Assembly (NCBI GenBank): GCA_009760855.2
Contig: WPIO01000102.1
Span: 124,001-188,000 of the forward strand
Source of the DNA: Cristatella mucedo
Lineage: Eukaryota > Bryozoa > Phylactolaemata > Cristatellidae
DNA length: 64,000 nucleotides
Reading direction: 5' to 3'
Shown one piece after another: positions 55,919-64,000 of this stretch. Under the pieces are notes generated by a model, which had not been told where the DNA came from, did not search any database, and saw nothing but the letters and a program-made list of their open reading frames with translations. The position numbers and the translations under genes are program-made. Each line of letters starts with the position of its first letter. The stretch's first letter is position 1.

Positions 55919-57828
55919 CAATTTTGCTGGAAGGAACTAGCGTTGCAGAAACCTATATAAATATAGAAAAAATAATAGCTGCAGTTAAAAAATCAGGTGC
56001 CGATGCCGTACATCCTGGATATGGATTTCTCTCTGAAAACGAAAAATTTGTAGCCGAGCTTGAGAGAAATAATGTAATTTTTATAGGCCCATCTTCCGAT
56101 TCCATTAATGCCATGGGCGACAAAATCTCTTCAAAAAAATTGGCCATCAAGGCTGGTGTTAGCGTTGTTCCTGGTTTTGTTGGGTTAATAGAAAATGCAG
56201 AGCAAGCTACAAATATTATCGAAAATATCGGATTACCTCTAATAATTAAAGCGACAAGTGGTGGTGGCGGAAAGGGAATGAAAATAGTTTATCATGAATC
56301 GGAATTAGCGGAGGCCATAACTTCCGCCCAACAAGAGGCAGAAAAAAGCTTTGGTAACGGAGGAGTTTTTGTTGAAAAATATATTGAAAATCCACGCCAC
56401 ATAGAAATACAAATTTTAGGAGATAAGCATGGAAACATGATTCATTTAGGAGAGCGCGAGTGCTCCATTCAAAGATTTAATCAAAAAATAATAGAAGAAT
56501 CTCCAAGTCCATTTATCAGTCAAGAAACAAGGCAAAAAATGTGCGAGCAATCTATAAAGCTGGCAAAACAATGCAATTATTACTCTGCCGGAACTGTTGA
56601 GTACGTGGTTGATCAGAATCAGAATTTCTATTTTCTGGAAATGAATACCAGACTTCAGGTAGAGCATCCAGTTACGGAATATGTAACCAAACTTGATCTT
56701 GTGGAGCAAATGATAAAAATTGCCCAAGGAGATAAGCTTTCTTTCACGCAGAAAGATATAGATAGCAATAGATCTGGTCATGCAATTGAATGCAGAATAT
56801 GTGCGGAAGATCCGGCAAAAAACTTTATTCCATCTATTGGAAGAATTACATCTTATGTTGAGCCAACTGAAAAATATAACGTCAGAGTTGATAGTGGTAT
56901 AATTCGGGGATCGGAAATTACTCCCTATTACGATTCCATGCTGGCAAAGCTTATAACCTACGGAGATTCTCGTCAAGAAGCTATCGCGCAAATGCGTATA
57001 GCCTTGGGGCAATACCATCTGGAAGGCATTACAACAAATATTGGACTACTGGAAGACATAATGCGAAACGAAGATTTTATTTATGGTTCATTTTCCACAG
57101 CATTTATAAAAACACACTATCCAAAAGGCTTTAAGGGGGCGGTTTTTAGCGACGAAGCGGTAAGAAATATTGTTTTTGCCTCTACAATAGCTAACTATAT
57201 CAAAGAACAATCTCTAACCTGCAGAGATCACCGGCCAATTCTTGACACCCTGACAAATGTTGATAGAAATGCTTTTGCAGTTCAAATAGACGATGAAATT
57301 CACAACCTAGAAGTAAAAACCTGTGTAAACAATATTTTTACAATATCCTATAACACAGGCGGACAAGATACAACCTACTATATAGAATCAGACTATCTAT
57401 CTGGCAGCAAGGTGATAGGCTTTACCATTATAGATGAAAATCAGGCATTGGAGCAAACTTTTGCAATGCGCATTCAGGTTGTGGATGCTACAAAATTCTT
57501 AATATCTCATGGCGGCATATCTAAAATTGTAGCAATCTACCCTAACAGATGTGCAAATTTGCTAAAATATATGCCAAAATCAAACAAAAGTGCCGTGCAA
57601 AATCACATCACCGCACCAATTTCTGGCTTGGTTATAAGAGTTAAAGTTGCATCTGGTGACGCAGTTGTTGAGGGTCAGGATTTGCTTGCAATAGAAGCAA
57701 TGAAGATGGAAAATGCAATCAAAGCAGAGTTTGGGGGAATTGTAAAATCTGTTGAAATTAAGGAAGGACAAGTGGTTTCTGGTGGTGCAATTTTAGTAAC
57801 TTTTGAAGAGCAAAAGAAACAAGAGTAG
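55762..57828 (+). CDS. pccA: Acetyl/propionyl-CoA carboxylase alpha subunit (biotin carboxylase plus BCCP)
   Basis: Carboxylates its own biotin with ATP and bicarbonate. ATG at 55762 gives 688 aa; TTG at 55723 is an unlikely longer start. Domains are biotin carboxylase ([23 protein letters not shown] loop KATSGGGGKGMKIVYHE, EMNTRLQVEHPVTEYV), a central BT-like domain and a C-terminal biotinyl domain with the biotin Lys in AIEAMKMENAIKAE. The single-chain layout is that of propionyl-CoA carboxylase alpha. The beta subunit pccB is not in the window. Its 5' end is duplicated in inverted form at 49.3 kb. Confidence 0.95.
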   Translation: MISTKKINKILIANRGEIACRIIKAANKLGIATVAVHSKLDTSSKFVQMAGEAILLEGTSVAETYINIEKIIAAVKKSGADAVHPGYGFLSENEKFVAELERNNVIFIGPSSDSINAMGDKISSKKLAIKAGVSVVPGFVGLIENAEQATNIIENIGLPLIIKATSGGGGKGMKIVYHESELAEAITSAQQEAEKSFGNGGVFVEKYIENPRHIEIQILGDKHGNMIHLGERECSIQRFNQKIIEESPSPFISQETRQKMCEQSIKLAKQCNYYSAGTVEYVVDQNQNFYFLEMNTRLQVEHPVTEYVTKLDLVEQMIKIAQGDKLSFTQKDIDSNRSGHAIECRICAEDPAKNFIPSIGRITSYVEPTEKYNVRVDSGIIRGSEITPYYDSMLAKLITYGDSRQEAIAQMRIALGQYHLEGITTNIGLLEDIMRNEDFIYGSFSTAFIKTHYPKGFKGAVFSDEAVRNIVFASTIANYIKEQSLTCRDHRPILDTLTNVDRNAFAVQIDDEIHNLEVKTCVNNIFTISYNTGGQDTTYYIESDYLSGSKVIGFTIIDENQALEQTFAMRIQVVDATKFLISHGGISKIVAIYPNRCANLLKYMPKSNKSAVQNHITAPISGLVIRVKVASGDAVVEGQDLLAIEAMKMENAIKAEFGGIVKSVEIKEGQVVSGGAILVTFEEQKKQE

Positions 57829-58675
57829 TGCCTGAATTGTGATGAGCTATGTTAAGCTATCTTCTGTGCGATTTATCATTTTGTTATAAAGATTTACGAT
57901 AAAATAATAGAAAAATTATTATTTATTATCAATTTGCCGCACGACACATGAACATTATTGCATATTTTTTAGATTTATTGCTGAAAAATGAAAAATTTTT
58001 GCATTATAGCTTCTATATGATGTGTTGTTATCCGGAAAATAAAATTATGAGCAAATTTAAAAATTTTCTGCTTACAAAAAAGTATATCAGCAATTATTGT
58101 GACGTACTTAATATACAAATTGATTTTTATGCGAGAATTAATGATTAATTATAGCTCTTGTGTCTTTAAAATTGCAACAAAAACTACGCCAATAGTAATA
58201 TACAGTCGATCAATAATAAAAAGTTATACATGATAAATTCTAAAAATATACTTTAAATCACATCCACAGCCCATTAACAATTAATACTACATTACCAGAT
58301 GATGGTTTTGCAATTTATCGTTTACAGTCTATTAATATATCTAAAATGTAAAGACACTAAATTTTCCCGAAGAGGCAAAAATAAAATTAAACTTTAATCT
58401 TTATTATCTCAACTAGAAATGCAATAAATACAAATAATAACCTTACATAATCAAGTTTTTTACACAAAGGCAGATTGTATAAAAAGTAACAATGCAAATA
58501 TTAATATTTCTGTTAAAAAACTACATAATATATGCAAAAAGTCATCATGACAAATTTCTTGATAAAATATTATATTAAGTAAAATGAAATTACAGCATGC
58601 CAATTGATATACTAAATCTATTTATTTATCATAAACAATAACAATGCACTTACTTCATTTTATTGGTTATTGTAT
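57829..58675. other. Gene-free AT-rich spacer (about 850 bp)
   Basis: Convergent ends of pccA and rsmA flank it. A 66-codon frame at 57948-58148 lacks a ribosome-binding site and looks like random AT-rich sequence. No repeat, terminator or RNA gene was recognised. The length is large for this gene-dense window and may be a vanished gene. Confidence 0.45.
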
Positions 58676-59449
58676 TTATTTGCCAGCAAGTGCAATTCGT
58701 GCCAAATTTAATACCTCAACAGGAGAAAGACTGTCAATTCTAAGAAAGGGATCAATCTTGCCGTGCAAAATATCGTAAATTTTACTATCTGCCTTTATGC
58801 CGTTTAATAAAGTTTTTCTTCTTTGTCCAAAGCCAACGGTACAGAGTTTTTGCATCATAAGATACTCGCTTTGCGATGGTATTTCTTTTTTGGGAATGGC
58901 AGAAAGAATCATAGATTCAACCTTTGGTTTTGGATTAAAATTATTTGGCGAGATGGTCATAACCGACTCAACATCGCACATTATTTGCATTAAAATTGAT
59001 ATTTTGCCATAATTTTTAGTGCTAGGCTTTGCGATAATTCTCTGGACAACTTCTTTTTGCAGCATAGTTAAAATCATAGATAGGCTGCCGATATTTTCCA
59101 TAATATTGAGCACAATTGTGGCACCAACATTATAGGGCAAATTGGCAACAAGGCAGCTTTTTTCTGGTGAAAGTGAACCTATATCGATTTTTGTGGCATC
59201 AGCACATTGCAGGCTAATTCTTGGATCGGCAAAATTATTGGCTATATAGCTTGCCATATCTGGGTCTTTTTCCAGTAAAATTAATTTTTTAACTCTATCT
59301 AGGGACAAAATTTCCTTAGTTAAAGCGCCCATTCCCGGCCCAATTTCAATCACACATCCCATATCATTTGGAATTTTCTCCGCCATAAATTTAGAAATAT
59401 GACTATTGATCAAAAAATGTTGACCAAATTGTTTTTTTGCCGTCTTCAC
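58676..59449 (-). CDS. rsmA: 16S rRNA dimethyladenosine transferase RsmA (KsgA)
   Basis: Dimethylates two adenines in the 3' end of 16S rRNA. The 257-aa protein starts with the family pattern KKQFGQHFLINSHISKFMAE, then the SAM motif VIEIGPGMGALTKEIL, LLEKDPDMASYIANNF, and the catalytic NLPYN in CLVANLPYNVGATIVLNIM. FNPKPKVESMILSAIP and VGFGQRRKTLLNGIK mark the C-terminal part. It stands alone between long spacers. Confidence 0.96.
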   Translation of the reverse strand: MKTAKKQFGQHFLINSHISKFMAEKIPNDMGCVIEIGPGMGALTKEILSLDRVKKLILLEKDPDMASYIANNFADPRISLQCADATKIDIGSLSPEKSCLVANLPYNVGATIVLNIMENIGSLSMILTMLQKEVVQRIIAKPSTKNYGKISILMQIMCDVESVMTISPNNFNPKPKVESMILSAIPKKEIPSQSEYLMMQKLCTVGFGQRRKTLLNGIKADSKIYDILHGKIDPFLRIDSLSPVEVLNLARIALAGK

Positions 59450-59966
59450 TGATTTTGTGGTTTAGAAATATTATTCAATAACACCATTTAAATGCAATAA
59501 TCAGTTGAATTGATGTTGAGATTTAAAAAGCAAGAAAGGAAAAGCTATTTTATGCCTTGGAGTAAATTTACCGGCGGCGGAATGATATTATTTTTTATTT
59601 TGTATGTATTTGCTATGATATAAAGAATTTTATGACCATGGGATCATTGCTGTATCTTAAAAATAAATATAATTTTTTTAAAGTATGGCAATGTAGAAAA
59701 TTACAAAATTTGAAATTAGGTAGTGGAAAGGATGGTGTTGTTTGTAGCCAGAATGTCAGATAGATTGTTTGTTAATTTATTATTTAGCGCCAGGTAGCAA
59801 TTTTGTTAGGCTAGATATTTAAGCTTTAGCTGAGTCAAACTTACCATAAATTCAATCAACCTTAATCTTATTTTTCAAGATAATCAACAATAATTTTAGC
59901 CAACATAACAAAAGCTATGAAACTTGGGAATTAGAGAAGATGGAGGCGGTGTTTTTATTTTACACA
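59450..59966. other. Spacer; only a doubtful 23-codon frame
   Basis: About 515 bp between rsmA and thrS. A plus-strand ATG at 59552 opens 23 codons (MPWSKFTGGGMILFFILYVF, then AMI) ending at 59623, with AGGA 11 bp upstream. It has the look of a single-span micropeptide, but chance is likely. No other structure was seen. Confidence 0.3.
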
Positions 59967-61976
59967 CTAAACTCTAGCCAAAAGCTTAATAAATTCACCA
60001 ATCGTAACCTCTTTTTTAGTGCCATCTCTTAACCGCAAGCATATCTGTGTGCTTTCTAATTTTTGCCTTATATCTTCTGGCATTTTTACCGAAGAACCTG
60101 TGTTTTGCGTCAATTCTTGTTGTGTTAGAAATATTAAAGTTTCAGCCTCTCTGTCACCAATAAGCAAAACATAAGGAACCTTGGCATTTGCAAATTTCAG
60201 AACCTTTTTTGCAACAGTATCGCTGCCAATATCAACATCTAGCCTTACTGCAAGATTATTTTTTAACGTAAAAGCTAGAGCATTCACAATGGAATCATGT
60301 TTATTGGAAACGCCGCAAATGCCCAGCTGCACCGGCGCAAGCCAATTAGGAAAAGCACCGGCATAATGCTCTATTAAAACACCAATAAATCTTTCAATAG
60401 AGCCCAAAATAGCCCTATGCAGCATCACAGGATGGCGCTTACTGCCATCGCTTTCTATATATTCTGCACCCAATCTAGAAGGCAGAACAAAATCTACCTG
60501 CAATGTTCCGCACTGCCAATCTCTGCCAACCGCATCACGCAGTACAAACTCTAATTTAGGCCCATAAAAAGCACCCTCCCCTTTATTTAAAACATAATCT
60601 CTTCCGGTGGCTTTAATGGCCTCTAAAAGACATGATTCTGCCTTATCCCAAATTGCATCATCTCCGGCTCTTTTTTCTGGACGATCTGAAAATTTTATAA
60701 AGAAATCATGAAAACCAAAATCAGCATATACCTCGCTTAGTAGGCGGCAAAATTCTATTGTTTCTGAAGTTATTTGCTCTTCTGTGCAAAAAATATGAGC
60801 ATCATCTTGAGTAAAAGATCTCACTCGCATTATTCCGTGTAGGGCTCCAGATGGCTCGTATCTGTGACAGCAGCCAAATTCTGCCATACGAATTGGCAAA
60901 TCTCTATAGCTATGAAGACGATTGGAAAAAATTTGCACATGTCCAGGGCAATTCATTGGCTTTATTGCATATTCCGTTTCGTCTATGACGGAGGTAAACA
61001 TATTTTCTCTGAATTTTTCCCAGTGACCAGAATTTTCCCAAAGATTTCTACGCATTAATTGTGGCGTCTTTACTTCAAGATAGTTTTTGCTTAATTTTTC
61101 TCTAATATAAGACTGAATTGCTAAAAACAAACTATAGCCGTGCGGATGCCAAAAAACATCTCCAGCCGCTTCTTCCTGTTGATGAAAAAGTCCCATTTCT
61201 TTACCAATTTTTCTATGGTCTCTTTTCGCACTTTCTTTCAACATAAGTAAATAAGAATCCAGATCCTCCTTCGTTAGCCACGCAGTGCCATAAATTCTTT
61301 GCAATGAGGCATTTTTGCTGTCTCCACGCCAATAACTTCCAGAAACCTTCAGTAACTTAAAGTGCTTAACAAACCCCGTAGATGGAGCGTGAGGTCCTCT
61401 ACACAAATCTATAAAATCACCCTGCCTATAAAGACTAATTTCTTCCGACTCGGGCAGATCAGAAATAATTTCTGCCTTATAATTTTCCCCTAAATTCTTA
61501 AAAAAATCAATTGCCACATTTCTTTGCCAAATCTCCCGCTCTATTGCATATTTTTTATTGGAAATATCTTTCATTCTATCTTCCAATTTTTCCAAATCTC
61601 CCTCGTTAAAAGGAACATCGGAGGCGATATCGTAGTAAAAACCATTTTCAATAACAGGTCCAATGGTAATTTGCACCGCGGGGTATAGTTCTTTCACCGC
61701 CTGTGCAAGCAAGTGGGCGGCATCGTGCCTGATTATTTCAAGAGCATCATTATATTCTTCAGTGCAATTTTTATCATCAGATTTTACATCACTTGTAATG
61801 AATTTTACAGAACAATCATTATTCAGGAAGAAAGACATATCAACCAGCTTGCCATCAACTTTTGCGGCAAGGCATTTTTTTGCAAAGGCAGAAGAAATAC
61901 TTTCAGCTATAGCGATGCAGGTTGTTTCATTATCATATTTTCTAATGGCACCATCTGGAAAAGAAATAGAAATCAT
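59967..61976 (-). CDS. thrS: Threonyl-tRNA synthetase
   Basis: Class II synthetase that would charge the tRNA-Thr at 51.5 kb. Met at 61976 gives 669 aa and a normal N-terminal TGS domain (ISISFPDGAIRKYDNET); the frame reaches 62072. The editing domain has the HxxxH motif in IRHDAAHLLAQAVKELYP and SLYRQGDFIDLCRGPHAPST. The core has KPMNCPGHVQIF (zinc Cys), RVRSFTQDDAHIFC and GKLEFVLRDAVGRDWQCGTL-like GPKLEFVLRDAVGRDWQCGT. The anticodon-binding domain follows. Confidence 0.97.
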   Translation of the reverse strand: MISISFPDGAIRKYDNETTCIAIAESISSAFAKKCLAAKVDGKLVDMSFFLNNDCSVKFITSDVKSDDKNCTEEYNDALEIIRHDAAHLLAQAVKELYPAVQITIGPVIENGFYYDIASDVPFNEGDLEKLEDRMKDISNKKYAIEREIWQRNVAIDFFKNLGENYKAEIISDLPESEEISLYRQGDFIDLCRGPHAPSTGFVKHFKLLKVSGSYWRGDSKNASLQRIYGTAWLTKEDLDSYLLMLKESAKRDHRKIGKEMGLFHQQEEAAGDVFWHPHGYSLFLAIQSYIREKLSKNYLEVKTPQLMRRNLWENSGHWEKFRENMFTSVIDETEYAIKPMNCPGHVQIFSNRLHSYRDLPIRMAEFGCCHRYEPSGALHGIMRVRSFTQDDAHIFCTEEQITSETIEFCRLLSEVYADFGFHDFFIKFSDRPEKRAGDDAIWDKAESCLLEAIKATGRDYVLNKGEGAFYGPKLEFVLRDAVGRDWQCGTLQVDFVLPSRLGAEYIESDGSKRHPVMLHRAILGSIERFIGVLIEHYAGAFPNWLAPVQLGICGVSNKHDSIVNALAFTLKNNLAVRLDVDIGSDTVAKKVLKFANAKVPYVLLIGDREAETLIFLTQQELTQNTGSSVKMPEDIRQKLESTQICLRLRDGTKKEVTIGEFIKLLARV

Positions 61977-62157
61977 AGAATTATGAATAATAAATACGCA
62001 TAACTGCGAGCTAAAAACATGGCAAAATACCAAGATATTATTAAGCCCTGATGTTGATTTTTTAAAAAACAAGACCTTATTAAGGAATTATTTTTAACTC
62101 CAAAATGGGCAGATTTCTAATTGCGCAAAGCAATATTTGTAAAAAAGCACATGATAA

Positions 62158-62244
62158 AATTATTTAATCACCACAGCTCGCACCAGTGAGGTTTTGGCTA
62201 TATATGATAGGTCGAATTTGAATGATGTAGCAGCAACCCGTTGA
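62158..62244 (+). pseudogene. Possible C-terminal scrap of a tyrosine recombinase
   Basis: A short open stretch reading ITTARTSEVLAIYDRSNLND to a TGA at 62242. Many integrases end in an ART-x-x-YDR-like context where the Tyr is the nucleophile, which this resembles. No other integrase part is found upstream, where thrS begins. The match is short and may be chance. Confidence 0.3.
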
Positions 62245-62725
62245 CCCAATTGGAACACGGAAAAGAGTCTCGCGCGTGGCTTTTTTGTGTTAATAATCTC
62301 AATCACAAAGAAGCTGAAATCAAAGAAAAATTATACACCGTGGCCAAAGCTTCTTCTAATTGGCACATTTTAAAGCAATCGTTAAATAATCTTATTATAA
62401 AAAATGTCAAAACAATCACAGAAGTCATAATTGCTTCCAATAAAATTGCTCCGGAAAACTTAATTTTAAAACTTCAGAATCCAGAACAATATATCGACCC
62501 GATAACAACTGCTTGATCGGTTTTTTGAGCAGAAATAACCCAGAAAATTTGGGTGACTATTTAAGTTATACAAATCACCTTCTGTCAACTTCTGGCTTTG
62601 CAAAATCTTATTCTGGGCTTTCGATGACATCTTTTGGTAAATTTATCACCTTTCAAATTGCCAGCAAATTGGGACTGGGAAAAGTTAGAAATCACATAGC
62701 ATCCCAGCAAACCGAGCAATCATGA
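62241..62725 (+). pseudogene. Two short unknown frames, probably gene remnants
   Basis: Two overlapping frames (62241-62516 with TTG start, 91 codons; 62513-62725 with TTG start, 70 codons) joined at a TGA. The first is helical (IKNVKTITEVIIASNKIAPE), the second has LGDYLSYTNHLLSTSGFAKS. Neither is recognised. The 3' end of the second overlaps the truncated methyltransferase on the other strand, so at least one of them is a fragment. Confidence 0.35.
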
Positions 62726-63080
62726 GCTCATGATCTGATTTAGGCAGATGAAAAAGACACCACCACTCGACAATAGCATCAACCGTTTCATTGAACTCAA
62801 TAGTGCGAACATCATCATACAAACCACGCATTTTTGGGCATTTATTTTTAGCGATGTTCAGCAATTCTTGTGACCCATCAATGCCGGTAACAGAGAAATT
62901 TTTCTCAATAAAATAATTAGCGATAGGAAACCCAGATCCGCAACCAATATCAAGGATGTGAGATTTTTCAGGGATGTAATTTATTAATGCATCGAGGTAT
63001 TTTTGCTCAGTATTAAAAGAATCCCGCATTGTAACAAAACCCTCTGCAATATTATCATAAGATTTTCCTTGGTTGTTCAT
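62685..63080 (-). pseudogene. Class I methyltransferase, C-terminally truncated
   Basis: From 63080 the protein has a normal methyltransferase start: MNNQGKSYDNIAEGFVTMRD, motif I HILDIGCGSGFPIANYF, VTGIDGSQELLNIAKNKCP and AIVEWWCLFHLPKSDHE. It ends after 131 codons (MIARFAGMLCDF), where relatives of about 200 aa continue with another beta strand pair. The 3' part is replaced by unrelated sequence. It looks like an accessory gene cut by a rearrangement near 62.7 kb. Confidence 0.7.
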
Positions 63081-63328
63081 ATGTTAGGCTCCTAATTTAG
63101 AGTGCCCAACAGAAATCTAGCATTACCACAAGCATTAGCTTTGTGATGTTCGGCGATGATGATTTAAGCACTTTTTTCTCAAAATTAATTATTAAAAACT
63201 ATATGTGTATATAATATATGTTTTGGCCTAACAACAAACATTCAATATCGATAATTTATTCAGTTATTAAATGCCTTAAAAAAACAACTAAAAAATCAAT
63301 TATTATTTCGTGATAAAAAATTATCACA

Positions 63329-64000
63329 TTATAGCCTAATTAAAACACAGCCCCAAGTAAGTCCTGCTCCTACGGCCTCCATTATTATTAAAGAGCCATC
63401 TTTAACTAATCCTCTAGACTTGGCTTCCGCAATGGCCAGAGGTATAGATGCCGCTGAGGTATTTCCGTGAATATCTACAGTGGAAATTGCTTTTACCGGA
63501 TCTATTCCCAACCTTTCAATCACTGCCGATACTATTCTTTTATTGGCCTGATGTGGCACTATAAGATCAAGATCTGTTATGGAATAATTATTTTTATGCA
63601 ATATTGTTGATATCATCTCTTCCATTTTCACAACAGCATTTCTAAAAACCTCTCGGCCGTCCATTTCTATAAAACCAGAGACAGAAGAAGTTGCAACACC
63701 GCCGGTTGTTTGTAAAATTGTAGAAAGAGAACCATCGGAATAAAGCATGGAATCTATAATTCTAGGCTGTAGATGATTGTCTGTTTTCCGCTCCGCAGAA
63801 AGAAGCAATGCTCCCGCTCCATCGCCAAACAAAATGCAAGTAGACCTATCTTGCCAGTTAACAATTGAGGACATTTTATCGGCACCGACAATCAAAACAT
63901 TTTTGGCAGATTGAGTAAGGATAAATTTATCGCCAACAGATAACGCATATACAAAACCAGAGCAAGCAGCTTGCAGGTCGAAACATACTGCATTTTTTGC
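63329..64000 (-). CDS. fabH: 3-oxoacyl-ACP synthase III (5' part outside window)
   Basis: Starts fatty-acid synthesis by condensing acetyl-CoA with malonyl-ACP. The frame is open to the window edge and 223 residues of about 320 are visible. The catalytic triad is present: Cys in FDLQAACSGFVYAL, His in IVPHQANKRIVSAVI and Asn in DIHGNTSAASIPLA. The ending GAGLTWGCVLIRL is typical. The Met at 63895 is internal and not the start. plsX, a common upstream neighbour, would lie beyond the window. Confidence 0.95.
   Translation of the reverse strand, partial: AKNAVCFDLQAACSGFVYALSVGDKFILTQSAKNVLIVGADKMSSIVNWQDRSTCILFGDGAGALLLSAERKTDNHLQPRIIDSMLYSDGSLSTILQTTGGVATSSVSGFIEMDGREVFRNAVVKMEEMISTILHKNNYSITDLDLIVPHQANKRIVSAVIERLGIDPVKAISTVDIHGNTSAASIPLAIAEAKSRGLVKDGSLIIMEAVGAGLTWGCVLIRL

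Noticed and set aside
57948-58148. 66-codon plus-strand frame in the spacer after pccA.
   Set aside because: No ribosome-binding site, composition like the spacer, and no recognised pattern.

Overview
This is an AT-rich window from what looks like a host-associated alphaproteobacterium of the Rickettsiales/Holosporales type. The signs are short operons, long AT-rich spacers, decayed pseudogenes, an MHS-family (ProP-like) transporter, and genes for lipoate synthesis, pyruvate dehydrogenase E2 and a propionyl-CoA carboxylase-type biotin enzyme. It keeps peptidoglycan and shape genes (MltG, MreC, a RodZ-like HTH protein, bactofilin, M23 peptidase). Species cannot be named from the sequence alone. 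UGA is a stop here: the qor-like gene ends in TGA inside an ATGA overlap with prmC.

Layout. 0-6.6 kb: the ribosomal/RNA polymerase cluster on the minus strand (tRNA-Trp, secE, nusG, rplK, rplA, rplJ, rplL, rpoB cut by the window edge), without tuf. 6.7-13.4 kb: an MHS transporter with a trailing exported protein, rpmH, a RodZ-like protein, a phage-like hypothetical, an M24 peptidase and lipB. 13.5-14.3 kb: a dead IS1-type element. 14.4-22.5 kb: a methyltransferase, ctp protease, rpoH, an outer-membrane barrel, a Ser/Thr-rich protein, an ABC exporter and Fe-type sodB. 22.7-49.2 kb: mostly housekeeping (mltG, ftsH, bamE, qor-like, prmC, trpS, cytochrome b561, pdhC, SAM-hydrolase-like, ychF, obgE, cca, groESL, bactofilin/M23, prepilin-peptidase-like, an rnpA candidate, mreC, glyQ, lipA, rsmH). 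55.8-64 kb: pccA, rsmA, thrS, a small accessory patch and fabH (cut by the window edge).

The unusual part is an island at about 49.3-55.9 kb. It is bounded by an inverted duplication (about 270 bp) of the promoter and first codons of pccA. Inside are at least three members of an unrecognised protein family (one intact, two decayed) that share a C-terminal motif and tail. Two of them are preceded by related fragments of a small upstream frame, and two share a 208-bp nearly perfect direct repeat. A tRNA-Thr with encoded CCA and two acetyltransferase/phosphotransferase-type genes broken only by in-frame stops lie between them. This looks like a lineage-specific, recombining gene family, possibly effectors, caught in decay.

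A second accessory patch (about 62.16-63.08 kb) holds a possible tyrosine-recombinase tail, short unknown frames and a truncated methyltransferase.
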